60,722 nt of DNA from Aestuariivita sp. (GTDB taxonomy: Bacteria > Pseudomonadota > Alphaproteobacteria > Rhodobacterales > Rhodobacteraceae). Within the stretch, counting starts at the first letter, position 1, and every line of letters starts with the position of its first letter. The stretch lies in contig JAPORV010000325.1 in the NCBI GenBank assembly GCA_026710055.1, forward strand, positions 1-60,722, in the 5' to 3' direction. Positions 30,613 to 41,468 of the stretch are shown here, in pieces. Below the pieces are notes generated by a model that ran no database searches, was not told the DNA's origin, and saw only the letters and a program-made list of their open reading frames with translations. Both the position numbers and the translations under genes were made by a program.

Positions 30613-31788
30613 CTAATCAATAATTTTTGAAACCACGCCCGCACCGACCGTTCTTCCGCCTTCGCGAATGGCAAATCTCAACCCATCTTCCATCGCAATC
30701 GGCGCAATAAGCTCAACTGTGAAACCAACGTTATCACCCGGCATTACCATCTCCGTATTTTGGCCTAGCGTTACGGTACCGGTAACGTCAGTGGTTCGGA
30801 AATAAAACTGTGGGCGATAATTGGCAAAAAATGGAGTATGACGCCCACCTTCGTCTTTGGTTAGAATATAGGCTTCCGCTTCAAACTTAGTATGTGGCGT
30901 GACTGAACTAGGTTTACAGAGGACTTGGCCTCGTTCGACCCCATCACGGTCAACGCCCCGCAAAAGCGCTCCTATATTATCACCAGCTTCGCCACGATCA
31001 AGAAGTTTGCGGAACATTTCAACACCGGTACAAGTGGTTTTTGACGTTTCGCGAATACCAACGATCTCAATCTCATCACCGACATTAATCACACCGCGCT
31101 CAACACGCCCGGTCACAACAGTTCCCCGACCCGAAATCGAAAAAACATCCTCAATCGGCATAAGAAAAGGTTGATCTATAGCACGCTCTGGTGTCGGTAT
31201 ATACTCATCAACCGCCGCCAATAATTCGCGAATTTTTTCCTCACCGATTTCTGGATTATTTCCTTCCATCGCAGCAAGAGCTGATCCTGAGACAATTGGA
31301 ATATCATCACCAGGAAATTCATAACTTGATAACAACTCACGAACTTCCAACTCAACGAGTTCGAGAAGTTCTTCGTCATCGACCTGATCAATTTTATTCA
31401 AAAAGACCACCAAGGCAGGTACACCGACCTGACGTGCCAACAAAATATGTTCGCGTGTCTGCGGCATAGGACCATCTGCTGCATTCACCACTAGAATTGC
31501 GCCATCCATCTGCGCCGCACCCGTGATCATATTTTTAACATAGTCAGCATGTCCGGGACAATCCACATGGGCATAATGTCGTGCTTCTGTCTCATACTCC
31601 ACATGCGCCGTTGATATTGTAATTCCGCGCGCTTTTTCTTCAGGTGCCCCGTCAATCGTATCATATGCTTGAAAATCACCAAAATACTTTGTGATGGCTG
31701 CTGTTAATGTTGTTTTGCCGTGATCCACATGACCAATCGTACCGATGTTGACATGCGGCTTTGTGCGTTCAAATTTTTCTTTTGCCAT
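30613..31788 (-). CDS. tuf: Elongation factor Tu
   Basis: 391 residues. GTPase motifs G1 GHVDHGKTT, switch [15 protein letters not shown]3 [13 protein letters not shown]4 NKID and G5 SGSA are all present. Domain 2 and 3 landmarks include [20 protein letters not shown] and the C-terminal [15 protein letters not shown]. Carries aminoacyl-tRNA to the ribosome. Only copy in the window; the second tuf often found next to tRNA-Trp-secE is not present here. 49 bp after fusA. Confidence 0.98.
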   Translation of the reverse strand: MAKEKFERTKPHVNIGTIGHVDHGKTTLTAAITKYFGDFQAYDTIDGAPEEKARGITISTAHVEYETEARHYAHVDCPGHADYVKNMITGAAQMDGAILVVNAADGPMPQTREHILLARQVGVPALVVFLNKIDQVDDEELLELVELEVRELLSSYEFPGDDIPIVSGSALAAMEGNNPEIGEEKIRELLAAVDEYIPTPERAIDQPFLMPIEDVFSISGRGTVVTGRVERGVINVGDEIEIVGIRETSKTTCTGVEMFRKLLDRGEAGDNIGALLRGVDRDGVERGQVLCKPSSVTPHTKFEAEAYILTKDEGGRHTPFFANYRPQFYFRTTDVTGTVTLGQNTEMVMPGDNVGFTVELIAPIAMEDGLRFAIREGGRTVGAGVVSKIID

Positions 31789-31837
31789 ATTTGCCTCCTT
31801 TTCTCTAAAGCGGCATGTTTATCATTGCCTGTACAAA

Positions 31838-33955
31838 TTACGCAAATTTTGCTTGGATTTCTTCTGAAATATTTTGCGGAACCGTGTCATAGTGATCAAA
31901 TTGCATTGTAAACTGCGCTCGACCTGATGACATAGATCGCAACGTATTGATATACCCGAACATATTTGCGAGCGGAACCATGGAATTAATCGCAATTGCA
32001 TTTCCCCGCTGTTCTTGGCCCGTCACTTGCCCTCTGCGTGATGTTAAGTCACCAATAATCCCACCAGTGTATTCCTCCGGCGTTATCACCTCAACCTTCA
32101 TGATCGGTTCCAATAACTTAGCGCCGGCCTTTCTAAGCCCTTCGCGCATTCCCATACGTCCTGCAATTTCAAACGCCAAAACACTTGAATCAACGTCGTG
32201 AAACTTTCCGTCTACCAACGCCACTTTGAAATCAATCACTGGAAATCCGGCTAATGGCCCACTGTCCATTACTGAGCGAATCCCTTTTTCCACTCCTGGA
32301 ATATATTCTTTAGGAATTGCACCACCCACAATGCGACTTTCAAAGCTATAGCCTTCGCCCGGATCAACCGGTGAAATAATCATTTTTACTTCAGCAAATT
32401 GTCCGGCACCACCCGATTGTTTTTTGTGCGTGTAAACATGCTCTACTTCATGTGAAATTGTTTCTCGATAAGCGACTTGTGGTGCACCAATATTGGCTTC
32501 AACCTTAAACTCACGTTTAAGTCGATCAACCAAAATATCCAAATGCAATTCACCCATACCTTTCATAATCGTCTGACCGGATTCTTGATCAGTCTCTATC
32601 CGAAAGGAAGGATCTTCTGCTGCAAGTCGAGCAAGACCAGCCGACATTTTTTCTTGGTCACCCTTTGTTTTTGGCTCAACTGCAATTTCAATCACTGGCT
32701 CTGGGAACGCCATTGTCTCTAGGACAACGGGATTTTTTTCTTCGCACAATGTATCGCCTGTTGTTGTATCTTTCAGACCTGCCAACGCAATTATATCGCC
32801 AGCGAAGGCCTCGTCGATATCTTCTCGATTATTGGAGTGCATCATCATCATCCGTCCGATACGCTCTTTCTTTTCTTTTGTCGAATTAAATACCGAGCTA
32901 CCCTTGCTCATCGTTCCAGAATAAATTCGTGTAAAGGTTAAAGAACCTACGAAAGGATCATTCATAATTTTAAATGCAAGCCCAGCAAACGGCAAATTAT
33001 CGTCTGCACGCCGTGCGATATTTCTTTCTTCAGTCTTATCACCAGGGCGAAAGCCCATGTAGTCGACCACATCAAGCGGACTAGGTAAGTAGTCAATGAC
33101 TGAGTTCAATAGCGGTTGGACGCCCTTGTTTTTAAATGCTGACCCGCCTAGCACTGGTACGAAATTCAGTGCTAAAGTGCCTTTTCGAATCAATTTTCGC
33201 AATGTTGCCATATCCGGCTCTTCGCCATCAAGATAAAGGATCATCGCGTCGTCATCTTCCTCAACTGCCGCTTCAATCATTTTACCGCGCCACTCCTCAA
33301 CCAATCCTTTGAGGCTTTCGCGCAAATCAACTTGTTGCCATGTTGCTCCTAAGTCATCGCCCTTCCAGAGCCATTCCTTCATCGTAATTAGATCAACCAA
33401 ACCTTCAAGTTCGTTTTCGGCACCAATTGGTAAAGCAATTGGGACCGCTCGTGCACCTGTTCGTTCTTCAATCATGCGTACACATTGGAAAAAATCTGCA
33501 CCAATTTTGTCCATTTTATTCACAAAGACTATTCTTGGTACTTTATAACGATCAGCCTGTCGCCAGACAGTTTCAGTTTGCGGTTCAACGCCAGCATTCG
33601 CATCTAACACGCAAACTGCACCATCAAGTACGGCTAAAGAGCGCTCGACTTCAATCGTGAAATCAACGTGACCCGGTGTATCGATAATGTTCAGCCGATG
33701 TTTTGGGGTATCAGCGGTTCGACCGTCTTCGGTCCTCTCCCAAAAAGTTGTCGTGGCAGCAGACGTAATTGTGATGCCTCGTTCTTGCTCTTGTTCCATC
33801 CAGTCCATAGTAGCAGCGCCATCGTGAACTTCACCGATATTATGAGACTTACCGGTATAATAAAGAATTCGTTCCGTGCAAGTTGTCTTTCCTGCATCAA
33901 TATGGGCCATAATTCCGAAATTACGGTATCTGTCTAGCGGATATTCACGCGACAT
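31838..33955 (-). CDS. fusA: Elongation factor G
   Basis: 705 residues from [25 protein letters not shown] at 33955; the track start adds 41 residues reaching back into rpsG. The G domain has [16 protein letters not shown] and NKMD. Domains II-V follow, including [18 protein letters not shown] and the domain IV region that moves tRNA during translocation. 28 bp after rpsG and 49 bp before tuf. Confidence 0.97.
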   Translation of the reverse strand: MSREYPLDRYRNFGIMAHIDAGKTTCTERILYYTGKSHNIGEVHDGAATMDWMEQEQERGITITSAATTTFWERTEDGRTADTPKHRLNIIDTPGHVDFTIEVERSLAVLDGAVCVLDANAGVEPQTETVWRQADRYKVPRIVFVNKMDKIGADFFQCVRMIEERTGARAVPIALPIGAENELEGLVDLITMKEWLWKGDDLGATWQQVDLRESLKGLVEEWRGKMIEAAVEEDDDAMILYLDGEEPDMATLRKLIRKGTLALNFVPVLGGSAFKNKGVQPLLNSVIDYLPSPLDVVDYMGFRPGDKTEERNIARRADDNLPFAGLAFKIMNDPFVGSLTFTRIYSGTMSKGSSVFNSTKEKKERIGRMMMMHSNNREDIDEAFAGDIIALAGLKDTTTGDTLCEEKNPVVLETMAFPEPVIEIAVEPKTKGDQEKMSAGLARLAAEDPSFRIETDQESGQTIMKGMGELHLDILVDRLKREFKVEANIGAPQVAYRETISHEVEHVYTHKKQSGGAGQFAEVKMIISPVDPGEGYSFESRIVGGAIPKEYIPGVEKGIRSVMDSGPLAGFPVIDFKVALVDGKFHDVDSSVLAFEIAGRMGMREGLRKAGAKLLEPIMKVEVITPEEYTGGIIGDLTSRRGQVTGQEQRGNAIAINSMVPLANMFGYINTLRSMSSGRAQFTMQFDHYDTVPQNISEEIQAKFA

Positions 33956-33983
33956 CTTGGTGGCTCCCAGCGATAAAATTAAC

Positions 33984-34466
<483 letters not shown>

Positions 34467-34838
34467 TTATTTTGGACGCTTTGCGCCGTATTTCGATCGG
34501 CGTTGTTTTCGATCTTTGACGCCTTGGGTGTCCAAAACACCACGCAAAATATGGTATCTTACACCCGGCAGATCTTTAACACGACCGCCGCGGATGAGCA
34601 CAACGGAATGCTCTTGAAGGTTATGGCTTTCTCCAGGAATATATGAAATAACTTCAAATCCATTTGTGAGCCGAACCTTTGCAACCTTACGCATTGCTGA
34701 GTTAGGCTTCTTAGGGGTTGTGGTATAAACCCGCGTACAAACTCCCCGTTTTTGAGGGCATTGTTCAAGATGCATTGATTTTGAACGTTTTACCTTCGGC
34801 TGCCTTGGCTTCCGTATCAGCTGTTGGATTGTTGGCAT
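34467..34838 (-). CDS. rpsL: 30S ribosomal protein S12
   Basis: 123 residues, [60 protein letters not shown] and the [33 protein letters not shown] segment. The decoding-site Lys of TPKKPNSA is the wild-type, streptomycin-sensitive residue. First gene of the long ribosomal block, with a strong promoter and a hairpin-rich leader upstream. Confidence 0.98.
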   Translation of the reverse strand: MPTIQQLIRKPRQPKVKRSKSMHLEQCPQKRGVCTRVYTTTPKKPNSAMRKVAKVRLTNGFEVISYIPGESHNLQEHSVVLIRGGRVKDLPGVRYHILRGVLDTQGVKDRKQRRSKYGAKRPK

Positions 34839-34864
34839 TGGGCCTTGATTCCATCTCTCATTTT

Positions 34865-34880
34865 GCAGGTTTTAACCTGC
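34865..34880 (-). promoter_or_regulatory. Leader stem-loop just upstream of rpsL
   Basis: On the minus strand a perfect 7-bp stem (GCAGGTT with AACCTGC) and a 2-nt loop, about 27 nt before the rpsL ATG. No T-run follows. It may be a translational control site or part of the attenuator immediately upstream of it. Confidence 0.5.
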
Positions 34881-34913
34881 GAAGAATAGCACATCACACT
34901 ATGTGCAAACTAC

Positions 34914-34953
34914 AAAAAACCGCTTCATCCTTAAACCATAAGGAATGATGCGG
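34914..34953 (-). terminator. Intrinsic terminator or attenuator in the rpsL leader
   Basis: Minus strand: CCGCATCATTCCTTA, a short loop, TAAGGATGAAGCGG, then TTTTTT. The stem is 14-15 bp with one mismatch and one bulge, and the T-run follows directly. It lies ~95 bp downstream of the predicted str promoter and 75 bp before rpsL, so it must be read through or conditionally melted for the operon to be expressed. The opposite strand has no T-run. Confidence 0.75.
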
Positions 34954-35052
34954 CTAGCATATCAGAGGATCGGGACTAAATGGGACCAGATCGTGACCAC
35001 TTTAAAAACTGAAACTGGCGAAGAAACTAAACTCTATTACCAGATTGCTTTG

Positions 35053-35081
35053 CATATAGAATTGCTAAAGCTAGTTGTCAA
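35053..35081 (-). promoter_or_regulatory. Predicted sigma70 promoter of the str operon (rpsL onward)
   Basis: Minus strand: consensus -35 TTGACA (35081-35076), 17-nt spacer, -10 TATATG (35058-35053). This is the best promoter match in the window and gives a ~210-nt untranslated leader with two hairpins. Confidence 0.7.
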
Positions 35082-35399
35082 CTCTCTTTTTGGAAACGAA
35101 ATAAAATAAATTAAGATCAGAGGTATTTGCAAAACTCGACATTTAAGCGAGATTCTCCCGCTTTCAGGAATTTTGTTGAAAAACAGAAGGAACATGTCGC
35201 ATTTCCTCATCTATGAAAAAAGAAATAACATAAAGAGAAAACCACGATATGCCCTTATCTTCATATACATCACATCTCTGGAACAGATGTTAAAGGGAAT
35301 GAGGCCCCAGTAGCATTTCATTAGGTTTATGACATATTGGCGTGGTTTTTTTATGCCTCACGGCATGATTTTATGGCCGATTATTTTTTTTAAAAAGTA
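35082..35399. other. Non-coding DNA upstream of the str promoter
   Basis: 318 bp, AT-rich, no plausible gene or hairpin-T-run seen. The base composition changes sharply to GC-rich after about 35400, which marks the edge of the accessory island. Confidence 0.5.
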
Positions 35400-36315
35400 G
35401 TGAACATCATCATATGCTCATGTCATATAGGCTCCACCGTCAACCCTTTTACGGAGGGGAGACCCATGAGTCCTCAAATGATGGCCCGCACGTCCACAAC
35501 CTTCCTCTCGGCCGCCGCTTCACGCGACAGCAGATCGCGGATGTCTGGGACCGTCGCCCTGTTCTTGGACAACAGCCATCGCGCGTGAGCTCTGACGATT
35601 TGCGCGCATCTGAACGGGACGACCCTGAAAAGAGCGTATCGGCTGGCCGCAGGCTGACGGTTCCTCAAACATTGAAAAGCGCAAGGCATTCTCACTTTGC
35701 GAGCGCCGCGTCCTCGTATGTTCATCCTTTCGGTGGTTCGTTTGCGACAGCAACGATTGTACCCTCGCGGTTTTGCTGTTTCAATCCGCAGCGCGGGTCT
35801 GACCTGCGCGCGATGACTGGATGGGATGGAACCGAACGGGAGCGGCACTTGCCTCTCACCCTATCCAACAGCCGCTTTTTGATCCTGCCGTGAGTGCAGG
35901 TCACCCATCTGGCGTCCAAGGTGCTCTGTATGGCCCATCGGGAACTCCCCGACCTGTGCGAGACCTTCGTCGACCCTACACAGTTTGACGGTGCCTGTGA
36001 CAAAGCCGCCAATGGGCAGCGCATCGAGTAACATCCGGACAGGGAAAGACCAAACCAGCAAAAGACATCACTGTTAAACCGTTTGACCCGAACTTCCGGA
36101 CCTTTCTCAAAAGGGGAGAAAAAGCCCCTCTCAAAGCGCAACCGTCAACAAGCAAAACGAACAGAGCTACGGGAAGATCCTCCCTTTACCGCCCTATGGT
36201 CCCGCATGATCAATGCCGCCACACGGATGGCCCATCACCACCTTGATCGTCATGCTCTTTACCTTCCGTCTCGTCCTCTCCGGCGGACGTCATGGCGATA
36301 CAACCGTAGTGGCTG
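35400..36315. other. GC-rich decayed block of foreign origin
   Basis: Clearly more GC-rich than the flanking genes, and every frame on both strands is short or broken. The ORFs listed here overlap on opposite strands and none resembles a known family. One 45-codon stretch from about 35890 (VTHLASKVLCMAHRELPDLCETFVDP...) looks coding but ends at a stop and was not recognised. It adjoins the IS4 transposase relic and may contain the broken 5' half of that insertion plus other debris. Confidence 0.45.
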
Positions 36316-36927
36316 ATGCTTAAGGGAGCCATGCCAGCGTCTCAGCGTGCCCTGACCGCCTCCGCCATCGTCAAAGCCCGCGCGCGGGCGCATGAAGATA
36401 TCTTCCGTGACTTTCATCGTGACATCCGCGCCCATGATATCCATCATCCCACCTGGCACGGACACCGCGCCTTTGCCACGGGTGACAGCAAGCTGAACCT
36501 CCCCCGCACGCTGTTGGATCAAGGCACACCGATCCCGAACGAAAACGCCTCTTATCCACAAGGGGTATGATCCTGTCTTAATCGGCTCACCAATCACATG
36601 CTCTTTGACGTCGTCTTGACCGCCAACTTCAATGAACGTACCGCAGCTCAGCAGCATCTCCACGCCCTCTCACCCGGCGATGTCGTGGTCTTTGATCGCG
36701 GTTCCTTCTCCTCTACACTCCTGACCGTCCTGCACCAGCGCAACATCCATCCGGTGTTCCGCATCCCCCAGAGTTCTGTCACCGCCTTCCGCGAGGGAGA
36801 CCAGGATGATGTCCACCTGAACCTCATGCCGCCAAAGGACGCCCTCCGCAATATGCAGGCCAACGGCATCACGTCGCCCAAGCGCACCCCCCTTCACACA
36901 AGCCAACACGCACAAGTGCTTCGTTAA
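36316..36927 (+). pseudogene. IS4-family transposase, truncated and interrupted by a stop
   Basis: Two in-frame ORFs (36316-36570 and 36598-36927) join across a TGA at 36568-36570. Together they read as the catalytic part of an IS4-type DDE transposase: HGHRAFATGDSKLNLP (normally DGSKLNLP, first Asp; here one residue of the motif is changed), ASYPQGV*SCLNRL, FDVVLTANFNERTAAQQHL, and VVVFDRGSFSS (second Asp, normally DRGYFS). The N-terminus and the C-terminal part with the catalytic Glu (YREN region) are missing. Not functional. Higher GC than its neighbours. Confidence 0.8.
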
Positions 36928-37290
36928 AAGGTGTTGACGATGTCCCTTCTATTTTTGAAAGCGGCTTTTTGACCAATATCCGCAATTTTGACTACTGCCA
37001 ATAACCAGCCATCACCGCTTGAATAAACATTTACCAAACAATAGAGCCACTTGCAAAAGTCAGCAGAAATTATCTTTCAAAGCCCCCAAAGATCATCCTG
37101 ATGCCTGCAAAGTCCGCCCACGCCCCAAAATGACCAAAAGGCACTAAACCACCTCTCAGGACAGTCAATCGTGCGCCCAACGGGGCAAGAAGGCCTCTCA
37201 AGGCCCTGTTGTGAGAATCCTGTCACAATGGTGACTATCCGCACCAGCAAGGTCGGCGACACTGATTTACCGTAGATCCTGAAAAGAGGG
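36928..37290. other. Spacer after the IS4 relic
   Basis: 363 bp with no recognised gene. The 61-codon minus-strand ORF (37077-37262) has no family resemblance and no ribosome-binding site, and I do not count it as a gene. Confidence 0.45.
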
Positions 37291-38874
37291 TCAGATCAAC
37301 TCGTTACAAAAAGACACTGGCTCGACCCGGATGTCCAACAGATTGCGGGTGTCACGTCCACAAGCGATGGCAATCAGATGAATGGGTTCCTGCCGGTCGC
37401 GATATTTCTCAGCATAGCCCTTGTTCCGAATCTGGGCGAGTGCCGTCTCTAACGCCGCTTCGTTCTCCCCCGCAGTTGCCACCATCTTGAACTCAAAGAT
37501 AAACACCTGCCCACCCGTCAAGACCACCATGTCGGCACGACCATGGCTTGAGAATTCCGCCGCTCGAACATCCACACCAATCGCCCGAAACCCCATATGC
37601 AACAAACTCGCGTACCAGGCTTCATAGTGCGCCTGATCACTGTTGTGCCATTGATACGGAATACTCGCAAGATAAGCCTTAAGGGTCTCCGCAAACCCTC
37701 TAAAGTCATTCTCCTCAAGCAGAGTGCGTAATGTCTCCCCCTCCTCCGAGGGCACGCGATTTGTCGGATTCAGATAAGCCAGTAACTCATCATTCAAACT
37801 CAGCTGTACTTCCTGATTAGGATAATCCAATCGGTAAACTGTCCTGTGCCCCTCTTGTTTCTCGTCTGTAATGGTCAGATAGCCGGTCTGGAATAGAAGA
37901 GCCTCGGGACTGATGTCTTCCACATCAAATTTCGAAATCAAGGATCGGTCGACCGTCCGGTTCTCTAGTTCCTTCAAACTGACGGATATTTTCTTGAGGG
38001 TCTCAAAGAGAAAGTTCGGGGACCCTGTCTCGAACCAGTGCGGTTTGAACTCCCGTTCATCGAACAACAGAAGTACATCAAACGGATTATAAACTCGCTC
38101 GGTGCCACGCCAGTTATAGCCATTGTACCAGGTGCGGATGGCCTCACGGTCCAACCCTTCCAGTTCTGGAGCGAACACCGTATCGATATCGGTGTCAGTA
38201 TACCCGCAGATTGTGGCATAGCGCGGATCAAGACTGATATCCTTGAGATTGTTCAAGCCCGAGAACAGGCTGACCTTGGAGAACATGCTCACACCCGTCA
38301 CAAACACAAAGCGGACATGCGCCGCACTATCTTTGATGATGCCATAGAACCCCCGCAGATACTCCCGATTGGCACGCGCTTGTTCCGGATATTCAAGAAC
38401 ATCCAGAATCGGCTTGTCATATTCATCGACCAGAACGACAACGCGCCGGCCTGTCTGATGATGGAGACGGTCTAAAAGGTTGCGCAGACGCCGGGGACCG
38501 GTACCGGAGGTCAGAGCCGGCGCAAGGTCGTATGCGCGTTCGACGCTCTCCAGTTGTTCGATGATATCTCCTTCGATCTCTTCAGGCTCATTATATTTTC
38601 CACCAAAGCTCAGCCGTAGCACCGGATGAGTGATGGACCAGTCCCAGTGATCGTGAATGTCCAGTCCTCGGAATAGCGATTCCCGTCCTGCAAACAGCGC
38701 TCCGACCGTGTCCACCAGCAGGCTCTTGCCAAACCGACGGGAACGGGAGAGAAACCAGTGATCGCCCCGCGCGATCATATCCTGGATCAACGGGGTCTTA
38801 TCCACGTAATAGCTGCCAGTGTTCCGCAATCGATCGAAGTCCTGGATACCAATCGGCAGGCGTTGGCGGGTCAT
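37291..38874 (-). CDS. AAA-ATPase-like protein with C-terminal PD-(D/E)XK nuclease-like domain
   Basis: 527 residues. The N-terminal AAA-ATPase_like region starts with LPIGIQDFDRLRNTGSYYVDKTPLIQDMI and has the family's Walker-A-like FLSRSRRFGKSLLVDT and VVVLVDEYDKPILDV (Walker B). The C-terminal domain ends in RADMVVLTGGQVFIFEFKM, the D...EXK core of a PD-(D/E)XK nuclease fold (DUF1703 type). SD AAGGA precedes the ATG. Such genes occur in many copies in some host-associated bacteria and near mobile DNA; the role is unknown, with defence or mobility often suggested. GC-richer than its surroundings. The frame is complete. Confidence 0.88.
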   Translation of the reverse strand: MTRQRLPIGIQDFDRLRNTGSYYVDKTPLIQDMIARGDHWFLSRSRRFGKSLLVDTVGALFAGRESLFRGLDIHDHWDWSITHPVLRLSFGGKYNEPEEIEGDIIEQLESVERAYDLAPALTSGTGPRRLRNLLDRLHHQTGRRVVVLVDEYDKPILDVLEYPEQARANREYLRGFYGIIKDSAAHVRFVFVTGVSMFSKVSLFSGLNNLKDISLDPRYATICGYTDTDIDTVFAPELEGLDREAIRTWYNGYNWRGTERVYNPFDVLLLFDEREFKPHWFETGSPNFLFETLKKISVSLKELENRTVDRSLISKFDVEDISPEALLFQTGYLTITDEKQEGHRTVYRLDYPNQEVQLSLNDELLAYLNPTNRVPSEEGETLRTLLEENDFRGFAETLKAYLASIPYQWHNSDQAHYEAWYASLLHMGFRAIGVDVRAAEFSSHGRADMVVLTGGQVFIFEFKMVATAGENEAALETALAQIRNKGYAEKYRDRQEPIHLIAIACGRDTRNLLDIRVEPVSFCNELI

Positions 38875-39182
38875 GAGTCTATCCTTTGTGGTTGGTCAAC
38901 CTTTTAAGGAACCATCGGGTCGATTGTATGTTCATTAACGTTTCAAAAGCAACAAACAAGAACATTTATAAAACCAAATAAATATTCTCAAAACATATCA
39001 TGGTGAGCGAAATGATTGAATAGCATTGATTAAGGTTTAGCAATTTTTTTGACTTTTCAGGATTAGAAAAACTGCCGTAAATATAGGGGGGGGGGTGATC
39101 CCAAAAAATTTCGAAAAGAAGTCACTCTCTCTTTTTGATATGTATATGGTTTTTTGAGTAAGTCTTTATCAAAAGGACTGAA
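38875..39182. other. Spacer with a 10-G homopolymer
   Basis: AT-rich, no gene. A run of ten G at 39086-39095 stands out in this composition and lies about 90 bp before the next small ORF. Confidence 0.6.
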
Positions 39183-39278
39183 ATGAACTCGCGTATCGAA
39201 AACCTCAACTGCACAACATTTTGGGATCAACGCTTGGATCGCAAAACCATTGCGCTACTGTTGAAATATGCAAAGTGA
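39183..39278 (+). CDS. Small ORF of unknown function, possibly a gene remnant
   Basis: 31 codons (MNSRIENLNCTTFWDQRLDRKTIALLLKYAK) with a good ribosome-binding site (AAAGGA, 5 nt before ATG). Not recognised. The next frames downstream (about 39280-39440, with IADFIRQNEHSILQGLNA) also read like broken coding sequence, so this may be the 5' end of a decayed gene rather than a true small protein. Confidence 0.3.
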   Translation: MNSRIENLNCTTFWDQRLDRKTIALLLKYAK

Positions 39279-39872
39279 TGTTTCAACGGCTCAACATGCG
39301 TCTCGTATGATACATCGCAGAACAAAGAATATTTGCACTCAGAACAACACTTCTCAAAGCCAATCGATTTTCCATTGCTGACTTTATCCGTCAAAATGAG
39401 CACAGCATTTTGCAGGGACTCAATGCCCCCTTGTGCGTGTAACAGCACCCCGCTTCATGACTCATGACAATGATGCCGAAATCACTGACCTGTTTAATAG
39501 TCAATGGAAGGTCTCCACCGACCCAATGTCAAAAAAACCCTCACTTGTAGGGGTCAGCACTTTAACATAATGATGCGATATGTGAGCAGTGTCGCCAATA
39601 GGTTAACAACACCGGTTGATAGTATCATGCGTTATGCTCAATGCGAAAGAGCCCACCTTAGTGACGACCGGAGTTCCTATCAGTTCATCGGGACGTTCCA
39701 ATACAAGCACAATCAAAGAAAAGCAAAAGCTGCAATAAACAACAGACAGTAAAAGCCCGTTCAATGTCAAAATGGCCTTTGTGGGGACGAAAAACTGTCC
39801 GCGCTTAACTTAATGAATAAAATTCGTAACTTAATGCCATTGCCACCCTAGATCAATCTTTATGATTTATTA
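39279..39872. other. Degenerate region before the AAA+ ATPase gene
   Basis: Contains two track ORFs (39227-39448 minus, 39504-39752 plus) without recognisable similarity or ribosome-binding sites. The mixture of short coding-like pieces and stops suggests gene debris. Confidence 0.4.
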
Positions 39873-39915
39873 GCTTCATACGACCCACACTTTGCCATTT
39901 CATCTGGACAAGGAC
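39873..39915 (+). repeat. Imperfect direct repeat, upstream copy
   Basis: GCTTCATACGACCCACAC and the following ~25 bp (ending GGACTGA) match 41658-41705 at roughly three quarters of positions with small gaps. The pair brackets the AAA+ ATPase gene. In this copy a frame ASYDPHFAISSGQGLK... runs to about 40000, so it might instead be a shared coding remnant. Confidence 0.5.
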
Positions 39916-40073
39916 TGAAGGTTGCGTCGGTAGTTAATTCCGAACTTTTTCGGATCAAAATTCCCAACGTGAATATAATAAAGCGTCGTTCCTGAAAATA
40001 GACATTTCAAGATTGGTGTGATAGGGCACACGGGCAATCGTATTATCCAACTGAAATGGATCATGTCTGAATC

Positions 40074-40102
40074 TTGCGTAAGGGCATGGGTTTAGGTATA
40101 AA
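40074..40102 (+). promoter_or_regulatory. Possible promoter of the AAA+ ATPase gene
   Basis: TTGCGT (40074-40079), 17-nt spacer, TATAAA (40097-40102), 34 bp before the start codon. The -10 is good, the -35 weak. Confidence 0.4.
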
Positions 40103-40136
40103 CGTATCTGTTTTATCCTGATGAAAGGGAAGCAGG

Positions 40137-41468
40137 ATGTCTGGGTTCAAACGCGAGGAGTTACACCGCTTCGTAAAAATGAGAGAGAAGTCCCCTCCGC
40201 CTGTATTCGTAGGCCGCAAGTCTATACTGAATAGTATTTTCGAAATTGCAAATACAACGGGCGAAGAAGGTATTGGGATTCCGGGCAACACAACCGTGAT
40301 TCAGGGTGCGCCAGGTGCGGGCAAAAGTTCAGTGTTGCATCATCTTGAAGCGCAAAATGCCAATGATAAGGCTCCAAAGGCTCTATATGTCTCTAGTGTC
40401 GAGTTAGAGGAGTTGTTTTCAGATGTCCTCATGGCAATCGCTACGCTCGGGTATACTGACAGAAGTAAATTGAAACGTCTAGCACTGCAAACCACCAAGT
40501 CGGTTGGCAGCCTTGCGCTTTTGGATGTGATAGGACAGATCAGTATAAGCCTGAAGGAGTTACAAGGTCTTTTCAAAACCCATGATATTCAGAATGTGAT
40601 GTCATTACATAAGGCATTTCCAGCTGAGGAATGGGACACGCCGGTGATTGTGGCAATTGATGAGGCACAAAACTTTCCAAAAAAGAAGGGAACGCAACAA
40701 TCAGGCTTTCTCATGGCGTTGCATGAAGCCCGTACGAAGTTGCCTTTAACACTTGTTGTGGCGGGACTTGGAGACACGCATTCTGTGATTCGGTCCATGG
40801 GATTAACCCATGGTGTAAAAGCACATTCTCTCGGATGTTTTAATTCTGTAGAATTGACGGAACTGACGGAAAAATGGTGCGTACATTTTGGAATTGAGAT
40901 TGGATCCTGCCAGGAAAAAATGGATTTGTTAATGGCAAACACCGACGGTTGGCCACGTCATGTTCACTGGGCGCAGCGTGCGCTCGCCGAAGCCGTTCTT
41001 ATGGATGGTGTCGATGGATTTGCGGATCGTATCCCTAATTGGAATGCTATACAATCAAAGGCAGATACACTTCGACGAGGGTATTACGATAGCCAGTATA
41101 GTGACGTAATAGACGAATCCTCGAAGCTCGCTGGTCGCGTGATGCTGGAGATCGCAAAAAGAGAACAGATGGGATTGTTTTTTAAAAAGGATGAGATTGT
41201 TGGTCTCGTAGAAAAATTTTCCGAAGAAAACAATGAACCCGGATGGAGAATTCCCAAGACAAAGGATTCTGTCTCTTACGTAACCGAATTGATCCATTGT
41301 GGCGCATTGCAAAGTCAATCAATGGACACTTATGATCGTATTGTAACCTGTCCGATTCCATCTTTTCAAAGCTATATTATCAAACAAGGTGGGTTCGATC
41401 TGCCGGTAGATTCCGATACACCTTCCCCATATTCGATAGAGGACCCCTACCGAGCTCCTAATTTTTAG
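40137..41468 (+). CDS. Orc/Cdc6-like AAA+ ATPase (complete paralogue of the gene at 3-545)
   Basis: 443 residues. VFVGRKSILNSIFEIA (box II-like) precedes Walker A GAPGAGKSS (57-65); Walker B is VIVAIDEAQ (170-178), sensor 1 about LVVAGLGDT (206-214) and sensor 2 GWPR (271-274). The C-terminal ~170 residues are probably a winged-helix DNA- or partner-binding region. This layout fits Orc1/Cdc6- and STAND-like ATPases; TniB/TnsC transposition ATPases are an alternative, but no matching transposase is nearby. Complete frame, plausible promoter and ribosome-binding site, so likely expressed. It stands alone within IS and toxin-antitoxin debris, unlike its paralogue beside the helicase-nuclease. 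Role unknown. Confidence 0.85.
   Translation: MSGFKREELHRFVKMREKSPPPVFVGRKSILNSIFEIANTTGEEGIGIPGNTTVIQGAPGAGKSSVLHHLEAQNANDKAPKALYVSSVELEELFSDVLMAIATLGYTDRSKLKRLALQTTKSVGSLALLDVIGQISISLKELQGLFKTHDIQNVMSLHKAFPAEEWDTPVIVAIDEAQNFPKKKGTQQSGFLMALHEARTKLPLTLVVAGLGDTHSVIRSMGLTHGVKAHSLGCFNSVELTELTEKWCVHFGIEIGSCQEKMDLLMANTDGWPRHVHWAQRALAEAVLMDGVDGFADRIPNWNAIQSKADTLRRGYYDSQYSDVIDESSKLAGRVMLEIAKREQMGLFFKKDEIVGLVEKFSEENNEPGWRIPKTKDSVSYVTELIHCGALQSQSMDTYDRIVTCPIPSFQSYIIKQGGFDLPVDSDTPSPYSIEDPYRAPNF

Noticed and set aside
35414-35893. 159-aa plus-strand ORF and overlapping 124-aa and 139-aa minus-strand ORFs
   Set aside because: GC-rich DNA gives long chance frames on both strands; none has a ribosome-binding site or family resemblance, and they contradict each other.
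36568-36570. TGA read as tryptophan (alternative genetic code) in the IS4 transposase
   Set aside because: Housekeeping genes in the window use TGA as stop (for example crcB, rluC and rplD ends), and the transposase is also truncated at both ends.
37077-37262. 61-aa minus-strand ORF after the IS4 relic
   Set aside because: No ribosome-binding site, no recognisable similarity, probably chance in partly GC-rich DNA.
40137-41468. ATPase as a TniB/TnsC transposition protein of a Tn7-like element
   Set aside because: No Mu/TniA-type transposase, target selector or transposon ends nearby; Walker, sensor and C-terminal layout fit Orc/Cdc6-like ATPases at least as well.
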